The notes beneath the pieces were generated by a model that saw only the letters and a program-made list of their open reading frames with translations, had not been told where the DNA came from and did no database searches. The translations under genes were made by a program, and so were the position numbers. DNA of 46,342 bases from Chitinophagaceae bacterium (lineage in GTDB: Bacteria; Bacteroidota; Bacteroidia; Chitinophagales; Chitinophagaceae). The stretch spans positions 1 to 46,342 of the forward strand of contig JAIEMK010000055.1 of NCBI GenBank assembly GCA_019752295.1, in the 5' to 3' direction. Below are positions 15,525 to 25,800 of this stretch, piece after piece (position 1 is the stretch's first letter; the number at the start of each line of letters is the position of its first letter).

Positions 15525-16175
15525 TTAAGCCCCTAATTCTTTCAATACAGCATCCAGCCTAGCAGAAAGGTCATCATAAGGAGTATAGCCCCTAGCCAGT
15601 AAATGAAATTTAGTTTCTGAAACCTGAATCAATACGCAGGGGAAGCCTGTAACCTGTAATTGTTTGCAAAGCTGAAATTCGTAGTGCGCCTGTTCTTTAT
15701 AATATTCGCTTTCCAATTTTTCATAAAAGGCATCGGGGTTTACACCATATTTGTCCAGTAAATGGCGATAAGCTTCCTTATCGGTAAGATCCCTTCCCTC
15801 AAAGTGTAGTGCATATTGTAAATCAGCAGCAAAAGCTACCTGCTTTTCGGGGTATTGTTCTTTCAGGATGCACATAGCAATGGCGGGCATTTCGGAATTT
15901 GGAAACCAATCGCTGAGATCCGGATTTTTAATATGCCATAAATAATCGGGGCCAAATTGAATGCCGGTATATTCTTCAACTGTGGGATATGCTTTTTCGA
16001 TATATCCGGCTGTAACACTGATGGGTAAAGGTTGTTCGGGAACGATCATACCTCCCGATAAAACTTCAAAAGGGATCCGGTTGCCATAAGCCTCGCTCAA
16101 CTTTTTAATAACCGGACTAAAGCCATAACACCACCCGCAATAAGCATCGTAACAATAAAATATGGTTGGATTCAT
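15525..16175 (-). CDS. DsbA/FrnE-like thioredoxin-fold protein
   Basis: The 216-aa protein has the DsbA-family layout: a first strand (PTIFYCYD), the CGWC active site (Cys13, Cys16), a helical insertion, and a cis-proline loop at VTGFPCVLI. The sequence VLSGGMIVPEQPLP after the first helix resembles the FrnE/2-hydroxychromene isomerase-like branch, which is cytoplasmic. There is no signal peptide, which agrees. The probable role is a protein or small-molecule disulfide oxidoreductase. A TAAC-TTTG -7 box ends only 4 nt before the ATG, so the mRNA may be leaderless. It is divergent from the DegT aminotransferase gene. Confidence 0.85.
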   Translation of the reverse strand: MNPTIFYCYDAYCGWCYGFSPVIKKLSEAYGNRIPFEVLSGGMIVPEQPLPISVTAGYIEKAYPTVEEYTGIQFGPDYLWHIKNPDLSDWFPNSEMPAIAMCILKEQYPEKQVAFAADLQYALHFEGRDLTDKEAYRHLLDKYGVNPDAFYEKLESEYYKEQAHYEFQLCKQLQVTGFPCVLIQVSETKFHLLARGYTPYDDLSARLDAVLKELGA

Positions 16176-16179
16176 CGAA

Positions 16180-16187
16180 CAAAGTTA
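16180..16187 (-). promoter_or_regulatory. -7 box TAACTTTG directly before the DsbA-like ATG
   Basis: On the minus strand it fits TAnnTTTG and ends 4 nt before the ATG at 16175, so transcription would start at or next to the start codon. A TTTA at 16209-16206, 18 nt upstream, may serve as -33 element. Confidence 0.45.
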
Positions 16188-16270
16188 CTCGATTCGTGAT
16201 TTTGTTAAAGGGCATCGCCAATTTTAACTTTTGCAAACGCTTGATAAGGATATACCATAAATTATTTTTC

Positions 16271-16278
16271 TACCTTTG
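16271..16278 (+). promoter_or_regulatory. -7 box TACCTTTG for the DegT aminotransferase gene
   Basis: A perfect TAnnTTTG on the plus strand, 59 nt before the ATG at 16338. The same octamer precedes the DUF4836 operon and alaS. No TTTG lies at the ideal -33 spacing. Confidence 0.55.
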
Positions 16279-16337
16279 CGCGTCAATTAGTGATGGTTTA
16301 ATGAACTATCGTTTTATTTTAAATCCAAATTGAATAT

Positions 16338-17543
16338 ATGCCAGGCTTTGAATTATTTGGTGCAGAAGAACGCAAAGAAGTAAATGATGTATTGGAAACT
16401 GGAATTTTAATGCGTTATGGTTTCGACGGCCCGAGAAAAGGCATCTGGAAAGCCTTGGAATTAGAAAAAGCCATTACAGAAAGATTTGGTTGCGGGTATG
16501 CGCAATTAACCAGTAGCGGCACATCGGCTTTAACTACTGCAATAGCTGCACTGGGTATTGGCGCCGGCGACGAAGTAATCATGCCCTGTTTTACTTTTGT
16601 TGCAAGCTTTGAAGCGGTATTGAGTGTGGGAGCAATTCCAGTATTAGTGGATATTGATGAAACCCTTACCCTAAATCCAACTGCAGTAAGAGCCGCCATT
16701 ACGCCAAAAACAAAATGTATTATGCCCGTGCATATGTGTGGAAGCATGGCCGATATGGATGCACTGCAAGCAATTTGTTCTGAACACCATTTGTTATTAC
16801 TCGAAGATGCCTGCCAGAGTATTGGAGCAAGTTATAAAGGCAAATCGCTTGGCACGATTGGGGATGCAGGAACTTTTTCGTTCGACTTTGTTAAAACAAT
16901 TACTTGTGCAGAAGGCGGTGCAGTATTAACCAATCGAAAAGATATTTTTATAAAATCGGATGGATATTCCGATCATGGTCATGATCACCTGGGTGTTGAT
17001 CGTGGGGCCGACTTGCATCCTTTTATCGGATATAATTTCAGAATCAGTGAACTGCATGCTGCCGTTGGGTTAGCGCAGATTAGAAAACTCGATAATTTTT
17101 TAGCCATTCAGAAAAAAAACAATAAAACATTACGCGCATATCTTGAAGCGATCCCGGAGATAAGTTTCCGTAATGTGCCAGATGAAGCAGGAGATAGTTG
17201 CACATTTCTGAGCTGGTTTCTGCCTACTGAAGAAATTACAAAAGCCGTTGTTGCCGAAATGAAAGAGCAGGGTATTCTTGCAGGTAGCTTCTATTGGTTT
17301 GTAAATAACTGGCACTATATCAGCAAATGGGATCATCTGAAGAATGCTATTACGCTGAATCCTGTAAGCGAAAAACAAAAAGTGAGTTTGCTTGCACTGC
17401 AAGAAAAACAATTTCCGGCCAGCGATGCAATTATGAGCCGATGTATTTCTACTGCAATTAGTTTGGCATGGACCGAGGAGCAGATTAAAGAGAAGGGAGA
17501 AAAAATGGCGGCTGCAATCAGAAAAGTAATTGATAAAGGATAG
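16338..17543 (+). CDS. DegT/DnrJ/EryC1/StrS-family PLP aminotransferase
   Basis: The 401-aa protein has the fold-type I aminotransferase features of the DegT family: TSSGTSALTTAIAALGIGAG for phosphate binding, DEVIMPCFTFVAS, the PLP-ring aspartate in LLLEDACQSIGA, and a lysine in FDFVKTITCAEGG for the Schiff base. Length is normal. These enzymes transaminate keto-sugars in making envelope polysaccharides. No other sugar-nucleotide genes adjoin it, so the substrate is open. It is monocistronic: divergent from the DsbA-like gene and convergent with the small secreted protein gene, whose stop is 4 nt away. Confidence 0.9.
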   Translation: MPGFELFGAEERKEVNDVLETGILMRYGFDGPRKGIWKALELEKAITERFGCGYAQLTSSGTSALTTAIAALGIGAGDEVIMPCFTFVASFEAVLSVGAIPVLVDIDETLTLNPTAVRAAITPKTKCIMPVHMCGSMADMDALQAICSEHHLLLLEDACQSIGASYKGKSLGTIGDAGTFSFDFVKTITCAEGGAVLTNRKDIFIKSDGYSDHGHDHLGVDRGADLHPFIGYNFRISELHAAVGLAQIRKLDNFLAIQKKNNKTLRAYLEAIPEISFRNVPDEAGDSCTFLSWFLPTEEITKAVVAEMKEQGILAGSFYWFVNNWHYISKWDHLKNAITLNPVSEKQKVSLLALQEKQFPASDAIMSRCISTAISLAWTEEQIKEKGEKMAAAIRKVIDKG

Positions 17544-17547
17544 ATCA

Positions 17548-17883
17548 TTATTGATGGAAATACAAAGGGGATGTAGAACTGTTTTTGCCTTCAAGTTTAT
17601 CTACATATTCTATATTTCCTAACCTGAATTTCATCGGTATTTTTGTGAGTTTCTCCAGTTGTAATTCCTTTTTGCAAAAGAAAGCCAGATGCTTTGTGTA
17701 CAGGTCGGATGGTACTGCACGAAGTGGAAAATATTTTAAACTATCGCTCTTATTTTGCGCGAAAGTACCTGTCACCAAGCTTTTCTGGGCGTTGACGCCG
17801 GTTGCTATTAGTAATAAATTCACAAACAAACAAATTCGTTTCAAGGCCTTCTTAGTTTCATTTGTATGTAAATTTACGGCCAA
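17548..17883 (-). CDS. Small secreted protein of unknown function, 111 aa, TTG start
   Basis: The frame has a signal-like N-terminus (KALKRICLFVNLLLIATGVNAQ, cleavage after NAQ) and a conserved-looking C-terminal part, FFCKKELQLEKLTKIPMKFRLGN followed by YVDKLEG. Proteins ending this way occur in Chitinophagaceae-type genomes as far as I recall, with no known function. No ATG exists upstream within the frame before a stop (TAG at 17904-17902), so TTG at 17883 is the only sensible start. It runs divergent from rpoN and is convergent with the DegT gene. The unusual start leaves some doubt over expression. Confidence 0.6.
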   Translation of the reverse strand: MAVNLHTNETKKALKRICLFVNLLLIATGVNAQKSLVTGTFAQNKSDSLKYFPLRAVPSDLYTKHLAFFCKKELQLEKLTKIPMKFRLGNIEYVDKLEGKNSSTSPLYFHQ

Positions 17884-17947
17884 TAATGAATTGTAAAATG
17901 CTAAAATGTATATTGTCGTTTATTCGAATTGCTAACCGGTAGTCATT

Positions 17948-19432
17948 ATGTCCTTAAGTCAGTCATTACAACAGAAACTTTTACAGAAGCTGTCTCCTCA
18001 ACAGATACAGTTAATGAAACTGTTGCAGGTACCCACGGCTAATCTGGAAGAACGCATCAAAGAAGAACTGGAAGAAAATCCTGCTTTGGAAGTGGAAGAG
18101 GAGGGTAGTGATGATGAATTTAGTGAAGACCTGCAGGATAATATTGACGATTCATCTGAGGAAACCCTCGACGGAAGTGAAGAAGATTATGAGCAGGCAG
18201 ATATGACCGAATACATTGTTGATGACGATGGAGAAATAGCCGACTATAAAACCAGAGATGATAACTATCCGGAAATGGATGACCAGAAAGTGATTCCTAT
18301 TCGGGTGGAAACCACTTTTCATGACCTAGTGATTGATCAGTTGGGAATGCTGGAATTGGATGAACGCAGTTTTAAAATTGCAGAACAAATTGTTGGAAGT
18401 CTGGATGACGACGGATACCTGCGCCGGGAATTGTCGTCGATTGCTGATGATCTTGCATTCCGGCAAAGTATGGTGGTGGAAGAAAAAGAAATTGAAGTTT
18501 TGCTGGAACAAATTCAGCAGTTCGACCCTCCCGGAATTTGTGCGAGAGATTTGCAGGAATGTTTGCTCCTGCAATTAAAACGAAAATTGGGCGAGGGTAA
18601 AAGTGTGGCACTAGCCATACAGATTCTGAGCAAATATTTTGAAGAGTTTACTAAAAAGCACTACGAAAAAATTCAGCGCAACCTGAACCTGACCGACGAG
18701 CAAATCAAAGACGTAATCAATCAGATCATCAAGCTCAATCCCAGACCTGGCGGCAATATCGGAGAAATTAATAAGGCTGAAAGTTATATCATTCCAGATT
18801 TTTTTATTGTCAACAACAACGGTCGACTCGAACTAACACTCAATGCAAAGAACGCACCCGATTTGCGAATCAGCGAAGGGTATCGGGATATGCTAAAAGA
18901 TTATGAGAAGGGCAGTAAAAAAGATAAGCGCCAGAAAGAAGCTGTTTTATTTATCAAACAAAAAATTGACTCAGCCAAATGGTTTATCGATATGATCAAA
19001 CAACGACAGGAGACTTTGATCAATACCATGAGTGCTATTATCAGCCATCAGGAAGAGTTTTTTTTAACCGGTGATGAAACAACCATGAGGCCGATGATAT
19101 TGAAAGATATTGCAGAACTTACCGGCCTAGATATATCTACTGTAAGCAGGGTAGCAAACAGTAAGTTTGTGCAAACAGAATTCGGAACTTATCGTTTGAA
19201 ATTCTTTTTTAGTGAATCGTTAAGTACCGATAGCGGAGAAGAAGTGAGTACCCGGGAAGTGAAGAAAATTCTGGGTGATATTATTGAAGCGGAAGACAAA
19301 AGAAAACCCCTGAGTGATGAGGTACTTACAGAAATGCTGCAAGAAAAAGGATATAATATTGCCAGAAGAACCGTTGCAAAATATCGGGAACAATTAAATG
19401 TTCCTGTAGCAAGGCTAAGAAAAGAATTATAA
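17948..19432 (+). CDS. rpoN: RNA polymerase sigma-54 factor
   Basis: The 494-aa protein shows all sigma-54 regions. Region I is the glutamine/leucine-rich start SLQQKLLQKLSPQQIQLMKL with EELEENPALE. An acidic linker spans about residues 50-100. The core-binding region follows, with GICARDLQECLLLQL. The helix-turn-helix region is DIAELTGLDISTVSRVANSK plus a following basic/aromatic RLKFFFSE. The RpoN box is ARRTVAKYRE (residues 472-481). It directs RNA polymerase to -24/-12 promoters and needs an AAA+ activator, none of which is encoded here. The next gene starts 15 nt downstream and is probably co-transcribed. Confidence 0.97.
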   Translation: MSLSQSLQQKLLQKLSPQQIQLMKLLQVPTANLEERIKEELEENPALEVEEEGSDDEFSEDLQDNIDDSSEETLDGSEEDYEQADMTEYIVDDDGEIADYKTRDDNYPEMDDQKVIPIRVETTFHDLVIDQLGMLELDERSFKIAEQIVGSLDDDGYLRRELSSIADDLAFRQSMVVEEKEIEVLLEQIQQFDPPGICARDLQECLLLQLKRKLGEGKSVALAIQILSKYFEEFTKKHYEKIQRNLNLTDEQIKDVINQIIKLNPRPGGNIGEINKAESYIIPDFFIVNNNGRLELTLNAKNAPDLRISEGYRDMLKDYEKGSKKDKRQKEAVLFIKQKIDSAKWFIDMIKQRQETLINTMSAIISHQEEFFLTGDETTMRPMILKDIAELTGLDISTVSRVANSKFVQTEFGTYRLKFFFSESLSTDSGEEVSTREVKKILGDIIEAEDKRKPLSDEVLTEMLQEKGYNIARRTVAKYREQLNVPVARLRKEL

Positions 19433-19447
19433 AAGTTTACAAACAGC

Positions 19448-20113
19448 ATGAACAAAATAACAGATGCACCTGAATCAGTGAAGAAAGTAAGGGGACCGAT
19501 TTGGTTTACTGCATCCTTATTATCTTATATTTTTCACCCGCTTTTTATTCCCACTTATGTGTTTCTGTTTTTAATGAAACAGTTCCCTTACGAATTTGCA
19601 GATATCACCGACTGGCAGTTGAGCATGCGTTTGTTTGGCGTTTTTTGGCTGACAGCTTTTTTTCCTGCATTTGCAGTATTTCTTTTGTGGCGTTTAAAAT
19701 TTAGCAGCAGCATTTTTTTGCGCACTCAAAAAGAAAGAATTGTACCTTTTGTAATCAGTATGTTTTTTTATTGGTGGATGTATTATCTGAGTCGCAATTT
19801 TCATGATCAACCCATTGTGCTACGTTTCTTTTTTATGGGAATTTTTATTGCAACCGTATTTGGTTTGATTTTGAACAATTATTTTAAAATCAGCCTGCAC
19901 GGCATGGGGGTAGGTGGTGCAACTGCGGCCGTCATTTTATTTGCATTTTATTACCATTCGCCGATGGGCGTTGCCATCAGTGCAGCGGTAATGATCTGCG
20001 GAATGGTTTGCACCAGCCGTTTTATTGTTAGCGATCATACAAACAAAGAAATTTATATGGGGCTCGCAGTGGGTATCTGCTCGCAGTTATTGTCGTACTG
20101 GTTCGTGATGTAA
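19448..20113 (+). CDS. Conserved membrane protein with PAP2-like features, 221 aa
   Basis: The protein has about six membrane segments and the polar motifs RTQKERIVPF, KISLHGMGVGG and SRFIVSDHTNKEI. These are placed like the phosphatase motifs of PAP2-family membrane proteins, but the usual KxxxxxxRP and SRxxxxxH forms are altered, so catalysis is uncertain. I recall proteins of this shape as conserved in Bacteroidota without assigned function. It starts 15 nt after rpoN and is probably in its operon. If active it may act on a lipid pyrophosphate (inference). Confidence 0.7.
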   Translation: MNKITDAPESVKKVRGPIWFTASLLSYIFHPLFIPTYVFLFLMKQFPYEFADITDWQLSMRLFGVFWLTAFFPAFAVFLLWRLKFSSSIFLRTQKERIVPFVISMFFYWWMYYLSRNFHDQPIVLRFFFMGIFIATVFGLILNNYFKISLHGMGVGGATAAVILFAFYYHSPMGVAISAAVMICGMVCTSRFIVSDHTNKEIYMGLAVGICSQLLSYWFVM

Positions 20114-20221
20114 AAAATACGATTCGTTACCTTATTAAATTTGGTTTTATAATCAAAACGCAATCCGAATGGAATTCCGAACCGGGAATTATCCGTTTCT
20201 TTGCGATCAACAAATTTGCGT

Positions 20222-22531
20222 ATGTGGTATAGTCTGGGAAAATTTATTTTAAAGTATCGATTAGCGGCATTGTTGCTTTTACTGGCTCTTACTTCTGTGA
20301 TGGGGTTCTTTGCATCGAAAGTAAAACTCAGTTACGATTTTACGAAAGCAGTGCCTACGGATAATCCTAAGTTTAAAGAGTTTAGAAATTTTACAAAAAA
20401 ATTCGGCGCCGATGGCAATACCATGGTGGTTGGAATGCAGACGGATTTGTTTTTTGAGAAAGATTTTTTTAACGGTGTAGGAGAGCTGCATCATCGCTTA
20501 AAATCTATCCCCGGCGTAATCGGTATTTTGAGTATCCCCGAAACAGTGGCGCTGGCTAATGATTCTGTAACCGGTAAATTCGGACCTGTTAAATTGTTTC
20601 AATATCCTTATAACAATCAGGCTGATTTAGATGCTGCCAGAGCAAAGTTTGAAGGGCTGCCATTTTATAAAACGCTTTTATACAATCCCAAAACGCACGC
20701 TTATTTAATGGGTGTGAGCCTCAATAAAGATAGCATCAATAGCAAGAGTCGCACCAGACTGATTAATAATATTCTGCAGGAAGTAGCCGCTTTTGAAACA
20801 AAATATAAAATTGAAGCGTATAAAAGCGGGATGCCCTATATCCGCACTGTAATGGCGAATAGGGTTAAGGAAGAAATGAATAAATTCTTAATTGCATCTT
20901 TTCTTTTATCAGCACTAACTCTTTTCCTTTTCTTCAGATCGGTCAGTTCGGTAATCATGAGTTTGTTAGTGGTGGGGATGGGCGTGGTTTGGAGTTTGGG
21001 AACGCTTGTTTTATTCGGCTACGAAATCACTCTTCTTACTGCTTTGATTCCCATACTGGTAGTGGTAATCGGAATTCCGAATTGCATTTATTTTCTGAAT
21101 AAATATCATACTACTTATAAGGAAATTCCTGATAAAGATAAAGCCCTGGTTACCATGGTAGGCAGGATGGGAATTGTTACACTATTCTGCAATATTGCTG
21201 CTGCAATTGGGTTTGCGGTTTTTGCATTTACGAAGAGCGCATTATTAAAAGAATTTGGAGTGGTAGCGGGTATCAATATCATGGCTTTATTCCTGATCTC
21301 ATTATTATTTATTCCTTCGGTACTTAGCTACCTGCCTTCGCCCAAGCCTAAACACGTAAGGTATCTCGACAACAAATATCTCGAATATATATTGGTTAAA
21401 ATTGAGCGATGGGCTTTTCATCATGCAAAATGGGTTTATGGCATTACTGCAATTATTACCGTTCTGGCAGTGATGGGAATACTAAGAATTAAAAGCGAAG
21501 GATTTATTGTAGATGACCTGCCAAAGAAAGATAAATTATATACCGACTTAAAGTGGTTTGAAACCCAGTTCAACGGATTGATGCCTTTGGAAATATTGGT
21601 GGATACCAAAAAGCCAAGAGCCGCTTTAAAAATGACAACCGTGCTGGATATGGAAGAATTCAGTAATTATATAAGCACAAAATCGGAAGTAGCACGTCCC
21701 TTAAGTATTGTAGAAGCTTTAAAATTTGCCAATCAGGGATTTTATGGGGGAGATAGTGCCAGTTATGCTTTGCCTCTGGAAATACCAGCTTCTTTGTCCA
21801 CTGCACTGAGATCGAAAGAAAAGGGTAAATCCGATTTTATGAAGCTGATTGGTCAGTTTCTGGATTCAAACCAGCAAGTAACGCGTATCAGCGTAAACAT
21901 GAAAGATATTGGTAGTATAAAACTGCCTGTACTGATTGCGGATCTGGAGAACAAGTCGGCACAAATTTTTGATAGCACTAAATATCATGTCAGCTTTACC
22001 GGAAGCAGTGTTACTTTTCTGGAAGGCACTGCGTTTATTATTCGTGGGTTAAAAGAAAGCATTTTCTGGGCCTTCTTTTTAATCACACTTTGTATGTTAT
22101 ACCTGTTCAAATCTTTCCGGATTTTAATCTGCTCATTGATACCTAATTTGGTTCCGTTGATTATTACTGCGGGAGTAATGGGTTGGACGGGAATTTCTTT
22201 GAAACCTTCTACAGTGTTGGTGTTCAGTGTGGCACTTGGAATTGCGATAGATGTAACCATTCGCTTTCTGATCAACTATAAACAGGAGCTACCGCATTTT
22301 AATAATCAGGTAACAGGTACACTGGTACAAACCATCCGGCATACGGGAATCAGTATTATTTATACTTCTTTAGTGCTGATAGCCGGCTTTATTATATTTT
22401 GCTGGAGCGATTTTGGCGGAACCTTTGCACTGGGATGGCTCACTTCACTAACACTGGTTGTTGGTACACTTACGAACCTAATTTTACTGCCAGTTTTAAT
22501 TATCAGCACTTCGGCAAAGAAAGAAAAATAA
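20222..22531 (+). CDS. MMPL/RND-family exporter, 769 aa
   Basis: From ATG 20222 the protein is MWYSLGKFILKYRLAALLLL, then a periplasmic loop (KLSYDFTKAVPTDNPKFKEF), a five-helix bundle around residues 220-370, a second single helix (about 405-425), a second loop and a second helix bundle (about 630-765) with VFSVALGIAIDVTIRFLINY. This duplicated 1+5 plan is the MMPL/RND arrangement of proton-driven exporters of lipids or hydrophobic compounds. The aspartate in ALGIAID is a candidate proton-relay residue. A TTG-initiated frame begins seven codons earlier; the ATG is preferred. The gene is 108 nt past the PAP2-like gene. The substrate is unknown. Confidence 0.85.
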   Translation: MWYSLGKFILKYRLAALLLLLALTSVMGFFASKVKLSYDFTKAVPTDNPKFKEFRNFTKKFGADGNTMVVGMQTDLFFEKDFFNGVGELHHRLKSIPGVIGILSIPETVALANDSVTGKFGPVKLFQYPYNNQADLDAARAKFEGLPFYKTLLYNPKTHAYLMGVSLNKDSINSKSRTRLINNILQEVAAFETKYKIEAYKSGMPYIRTVMANRVKEEMNKFLIASFLLSALTLFLFFRSVSSVIMSLLVVGMGVVWSLGTLVLFGYEITLLTALIPILVVVIGIPNCIYFLNKYHTTYKEIPDKDKALVTMVGRMGIVTLFCNIAAAIGFAVFAFTKSALLKEFGVVAGINIMALFLISLLFIPSVLSYLPSPKPKHVRYLDNKYLEYILVKIERWAFHHAKWVYGITAIITVLAVMGILRIKSEGFIVDDLPKKDKLYTDLKWFETQFNGLMPLEILVDTKKPRAALKMTTVLDMEEFSNYISTKSEVARPLSIVEALKFANQGFYGGDSASYALPLEIPASLSTALRSKEKGKSDFMKLIGQFLDSNQQVTRISVNMKDIGSIKLPVLIADLENKSAQIFDSTKYHVSFTGSSVTFLEGTAFIIRGLKESIFWAFFLITLCMLYLFKSFRILICSLIPNLVPLIITAGVMGWTGISLKPSTVLVFSVALGIAIDVTIRFLINYKQELPHFNNQVTGTLVQTIRHTGISIIYTSLVLIAGFIIFCWSDFGGTFALGWLTSLTLVVGTLTNLILLPVLIISTSAKKEK

Positions 22532-22884
22532 TCATAGAAAAGTTGTTAGTTAAAAGAAGTACCCGCTGCTGGAATTGGATTCCTCGCTAAATTAATTTGT
22601 TAATAATTGTTAATTTTCTACGGATTTAATAGACGCAATCACCTACTTTACGTACCTGTTTAAATAAATGGGGTCTTACATCAATCAAAAAAAGGGATTC
22701 CCTATTTAAACAAATAGCATTTTAATACTTCGTATCTACTTGATTTTTAATAACTTGTATTATTATTTGGCAAATAATACATTTTACAGCAATTGAGCAG
22801 CTTAAATGAACATTAAAATGTCTTTTTTGTTATTGTACAGTTAATTAATTAATAACCAAAACTCCCACAAACTAAAACTTGATC
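22532..22884. other. 353-nt region upstream of susC with inverted repeats
   Basis: No gene is seen. It holds two TTGTTAAT direct repeats (22597-22604, 22607-22614) and a 10-bp inverted repeat, TGTTTAAATA at 22657-22666 and TATTTAAACA at 22703-22712. The second arm itself sits in CTATTT-AAAC-AAATAG (22702-22717). No perfect TAnnTTTG was found; TTAATTTG (22593-22599 region) and ATTATTTG (about 22762) are one mismatch away. The length suggests a regulated promoter and long leader for the SusCD operon. Confidence 0.45.
22657..22712. promoter_or_regulatory. Inverted repeat TGTTTAAATA / TATTTAAACA upstream of susC
   Basis: The two 10-base arms are exact reverse complements 36 nt apart, about 170-230 nt before the susC ATG. 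They could bind a dimeric regulator or form a leader-RNA stem. No regulator gene (SusR, hybrid two-component or anti-sigma) adjoins the operon. Confidence 0.35.
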
Positions 22885-25800
22885 ATGAGAAAACTCTTCG
22901 CACTCACCATTTTTGTGATGCTATCCGCCTCGCAATTAATGGCACAAAGTCGTACTTTAACTGGGAAGGTAACCGATGCTAAAGACGGAACACCCCTTGC
23001 ATCTGCCTCAGTTTTAAGTCAGGATGGCAAATACGGAACCAAAACAGATGCCAATGGGGCATTTACTATTTCGATTCCCGCTTCCGTAAAAGCATTAGTG
23101 ATTTCCACTGTTGGATTTACTAATCAAACACTTAATATTGGAAGTTCATCCAGTTACAGTATTTTATTAAAAAGAGAAGACGTTGCTTTAACTGAAGTAG
23201 TGGTTACCTCTCTGGGTATCACAAAAGAAAAGCGCGCTATCAACTATTCTACGCAAACCCTTAAATCGGCCGAAATAGCTGATCGGGGCGAAGTGAATGT
23301 GGTAAATGCTTTGCAAGGTAAGATTGCTGGTGTAAGTATCACTGGAGCCAGTGGAAGTGCCGGTGCATCAACCAATATTAATATTCGTGGTATCACATCT
23401 TTTACCGGAAACAACCAGCCTTTATTTGTAATTGATGGTGTGCCGATTAGTAATGATGTGGACAGAACTAATGGAGGTCCTTTAGGAACCCTTGGCGATA
23501 ACCAACCTGCTAACAGGGCCATGGATATCGATATCAATAATATTGAAACCATCAACGTCATGAAAGGGCCTGCTGCATCTGTACTGTATGGTTCAAGAGC
23601 TGCATCGGGTGCCATTATTATTACCACTAAAAAAGGTGGCAAAGCAGGTGGTGGAGCACAAGTGATTTTAAACTCAGCTTATTCGGCTCAAACTGTTACC
23701 GGATTACCTGAATTGCAAAATAAATACGGACAGGGTGTAAACGGAACATTTAATCCTATCAGCACCAGTTCTTGGGGTCCTGCATTTGGATCCACACCTT
23801 CTGTTGCAAACGGACTGCTTATTGGAGGTGTTGCACAAGCATATAACCCTTATCCGAACAATATCCGCGATTTCTATCAAACGGGTACGATACTGGATAA
23901 TAGCTTAACCATCAACGGTGGTGATGCTAAACAGAATTATACTTTCTCTTTAAGCAATCTAAATCAAACAGGTATATTACCCAATACAGGTGTTAACAGA
24001 ACTTCTGTAAAATTTGGAGCCAATACTGTTCTGAGAGATAAGATCAGGCTGGGTGGTTCCATGACAGTAACCAACACCTTACAGGATGGTATCCTAGGAG
24101 GTAATGGTAATAGTTCACTGGGTATACTTTCCGGTATCGCAAGAAATATCGATTTAACTTCTTATAGGGTAAACGGTACTTATAAAAATCCCGATGGAAG
24201 CAATAACTGGTTGATCCCAAATCAGGACAATCCTTATTTTGATGCTTATGAAGATCCATTGAAGAGTAATTTATATCGCTTCATTGGAAACATCAATGTA
24301 GGATATGATATCACTAGCTGGTTAACGGTTGCATACCGTTTGGGAGCAGATATTTATACCGATAGAAGAAAGCAAATCTTTGCAGTTACATCTGCAAGGG
24401 TGCCTGGTGGTCAGGTGGTTGAGAATACCATTTCAAGAAGTGAGATTAATGGCGATCTTACTCTGACTGCTAAAAAAGATCATTTCCTTTTTGACAAGCT
24501 AAATTTTTCTGCTTTATTAGGACAGAACTTGAACCAACGTTTGTTTCAGAATGTGTACCTGCAGGGCGATAACTTAGCTTTCCCCGGATTCTATAATATC
24601 AGCAATGCAACAGTTCTGACCAATGGTTCAGGTGAAGCAACAACTAAGCAAAGATTGATCGGATATTATGCACAAGCTAGCTTTAACTACGATAATTATT
24701 TATTTGTTGAGTTAACAGGCAGGGCAGACAGATCTTCAACATTACCTGAAATTAATAATACATATTTCTATCCATCCGTTACAACCGGATTTGTATTTAC
24801 CGATGCATTTAAAATAAACTCAAATATTTTGAGCTATGGTAAATTAAGAGCCAGTTACGCAAAAGTGGGTAGAGATGCCGGTCCTTATTTATTAGCAAAT
24901 ACCTATGCCAGTTGGGGCTTTGGTAATAACGTTGCCAACTTTAATTTTCCACTGGGAACAACAGCAGGTTTTGGTGTAAGTTCAAGAATTGCTCCTGTTA
25001 CACTTTCTCCTGAGTTTACTTCGTCCATTGAATTTGGTATCAACTTAGGTTTCTTTAAGAATAGAGTAACAGTCGATGCGGCTTATTATGATGCAGATAG
25101 TAAAGACCAGATTATTAACGTAGCGATACCTTCTTCAACTGGCTATAGTACTAAAACAACAAATGTTGGTGAAATGACCAATAAGGGTGTTGAATTATTA
25201 CTGAATGTTGCAATAATCAAGAATCGTAATTTTAGTTGGGACGTATCTGCCAACTATACCAAGAACGTAAACAAAGTAGTTTCTATCGCTCCGGGTGTAG
25301 ACAATTTTGGTATTCCGGGTAGTGCATTCATCGGTTCAATTCCTTCTATTAAAGTGGGATATCCTTATGGTGTAATTATCGGTGGCGTAATTCCTAAAAG
25401 CCCTGTTAACGGACAGCGTTTAATCAATCCTGCTACTGGCGTGTTTCAACCTTCAGTAGCCGGACAAGTTTTATCTGATCCAAATGCGGATTATAAAATT
25501 GGACTAACCAATAATTTTAAATACAAAAATTATTCATTGGGCTTTACGTTCGACTTTACAAAGGGTGGTCAGATTCTTTCCTTTACTGCTGCTACTTATA
25601 AATCGCGCGGTATTTGGGCACCAACTGCTGAAGACAGAGACAAGCCAAGAATTTTACCTGGTGAAATTCTGGATGCAACCGGAAAGTATATTCCTAATAA
25701 TATACAAATTCCTGCTCAAACTTATTGGCAAACCTTGGGTGGATTGCAGAGCGAATTCAATGTGTATGATGCAACCGTATTCAGAATGAGAGAACTTTCG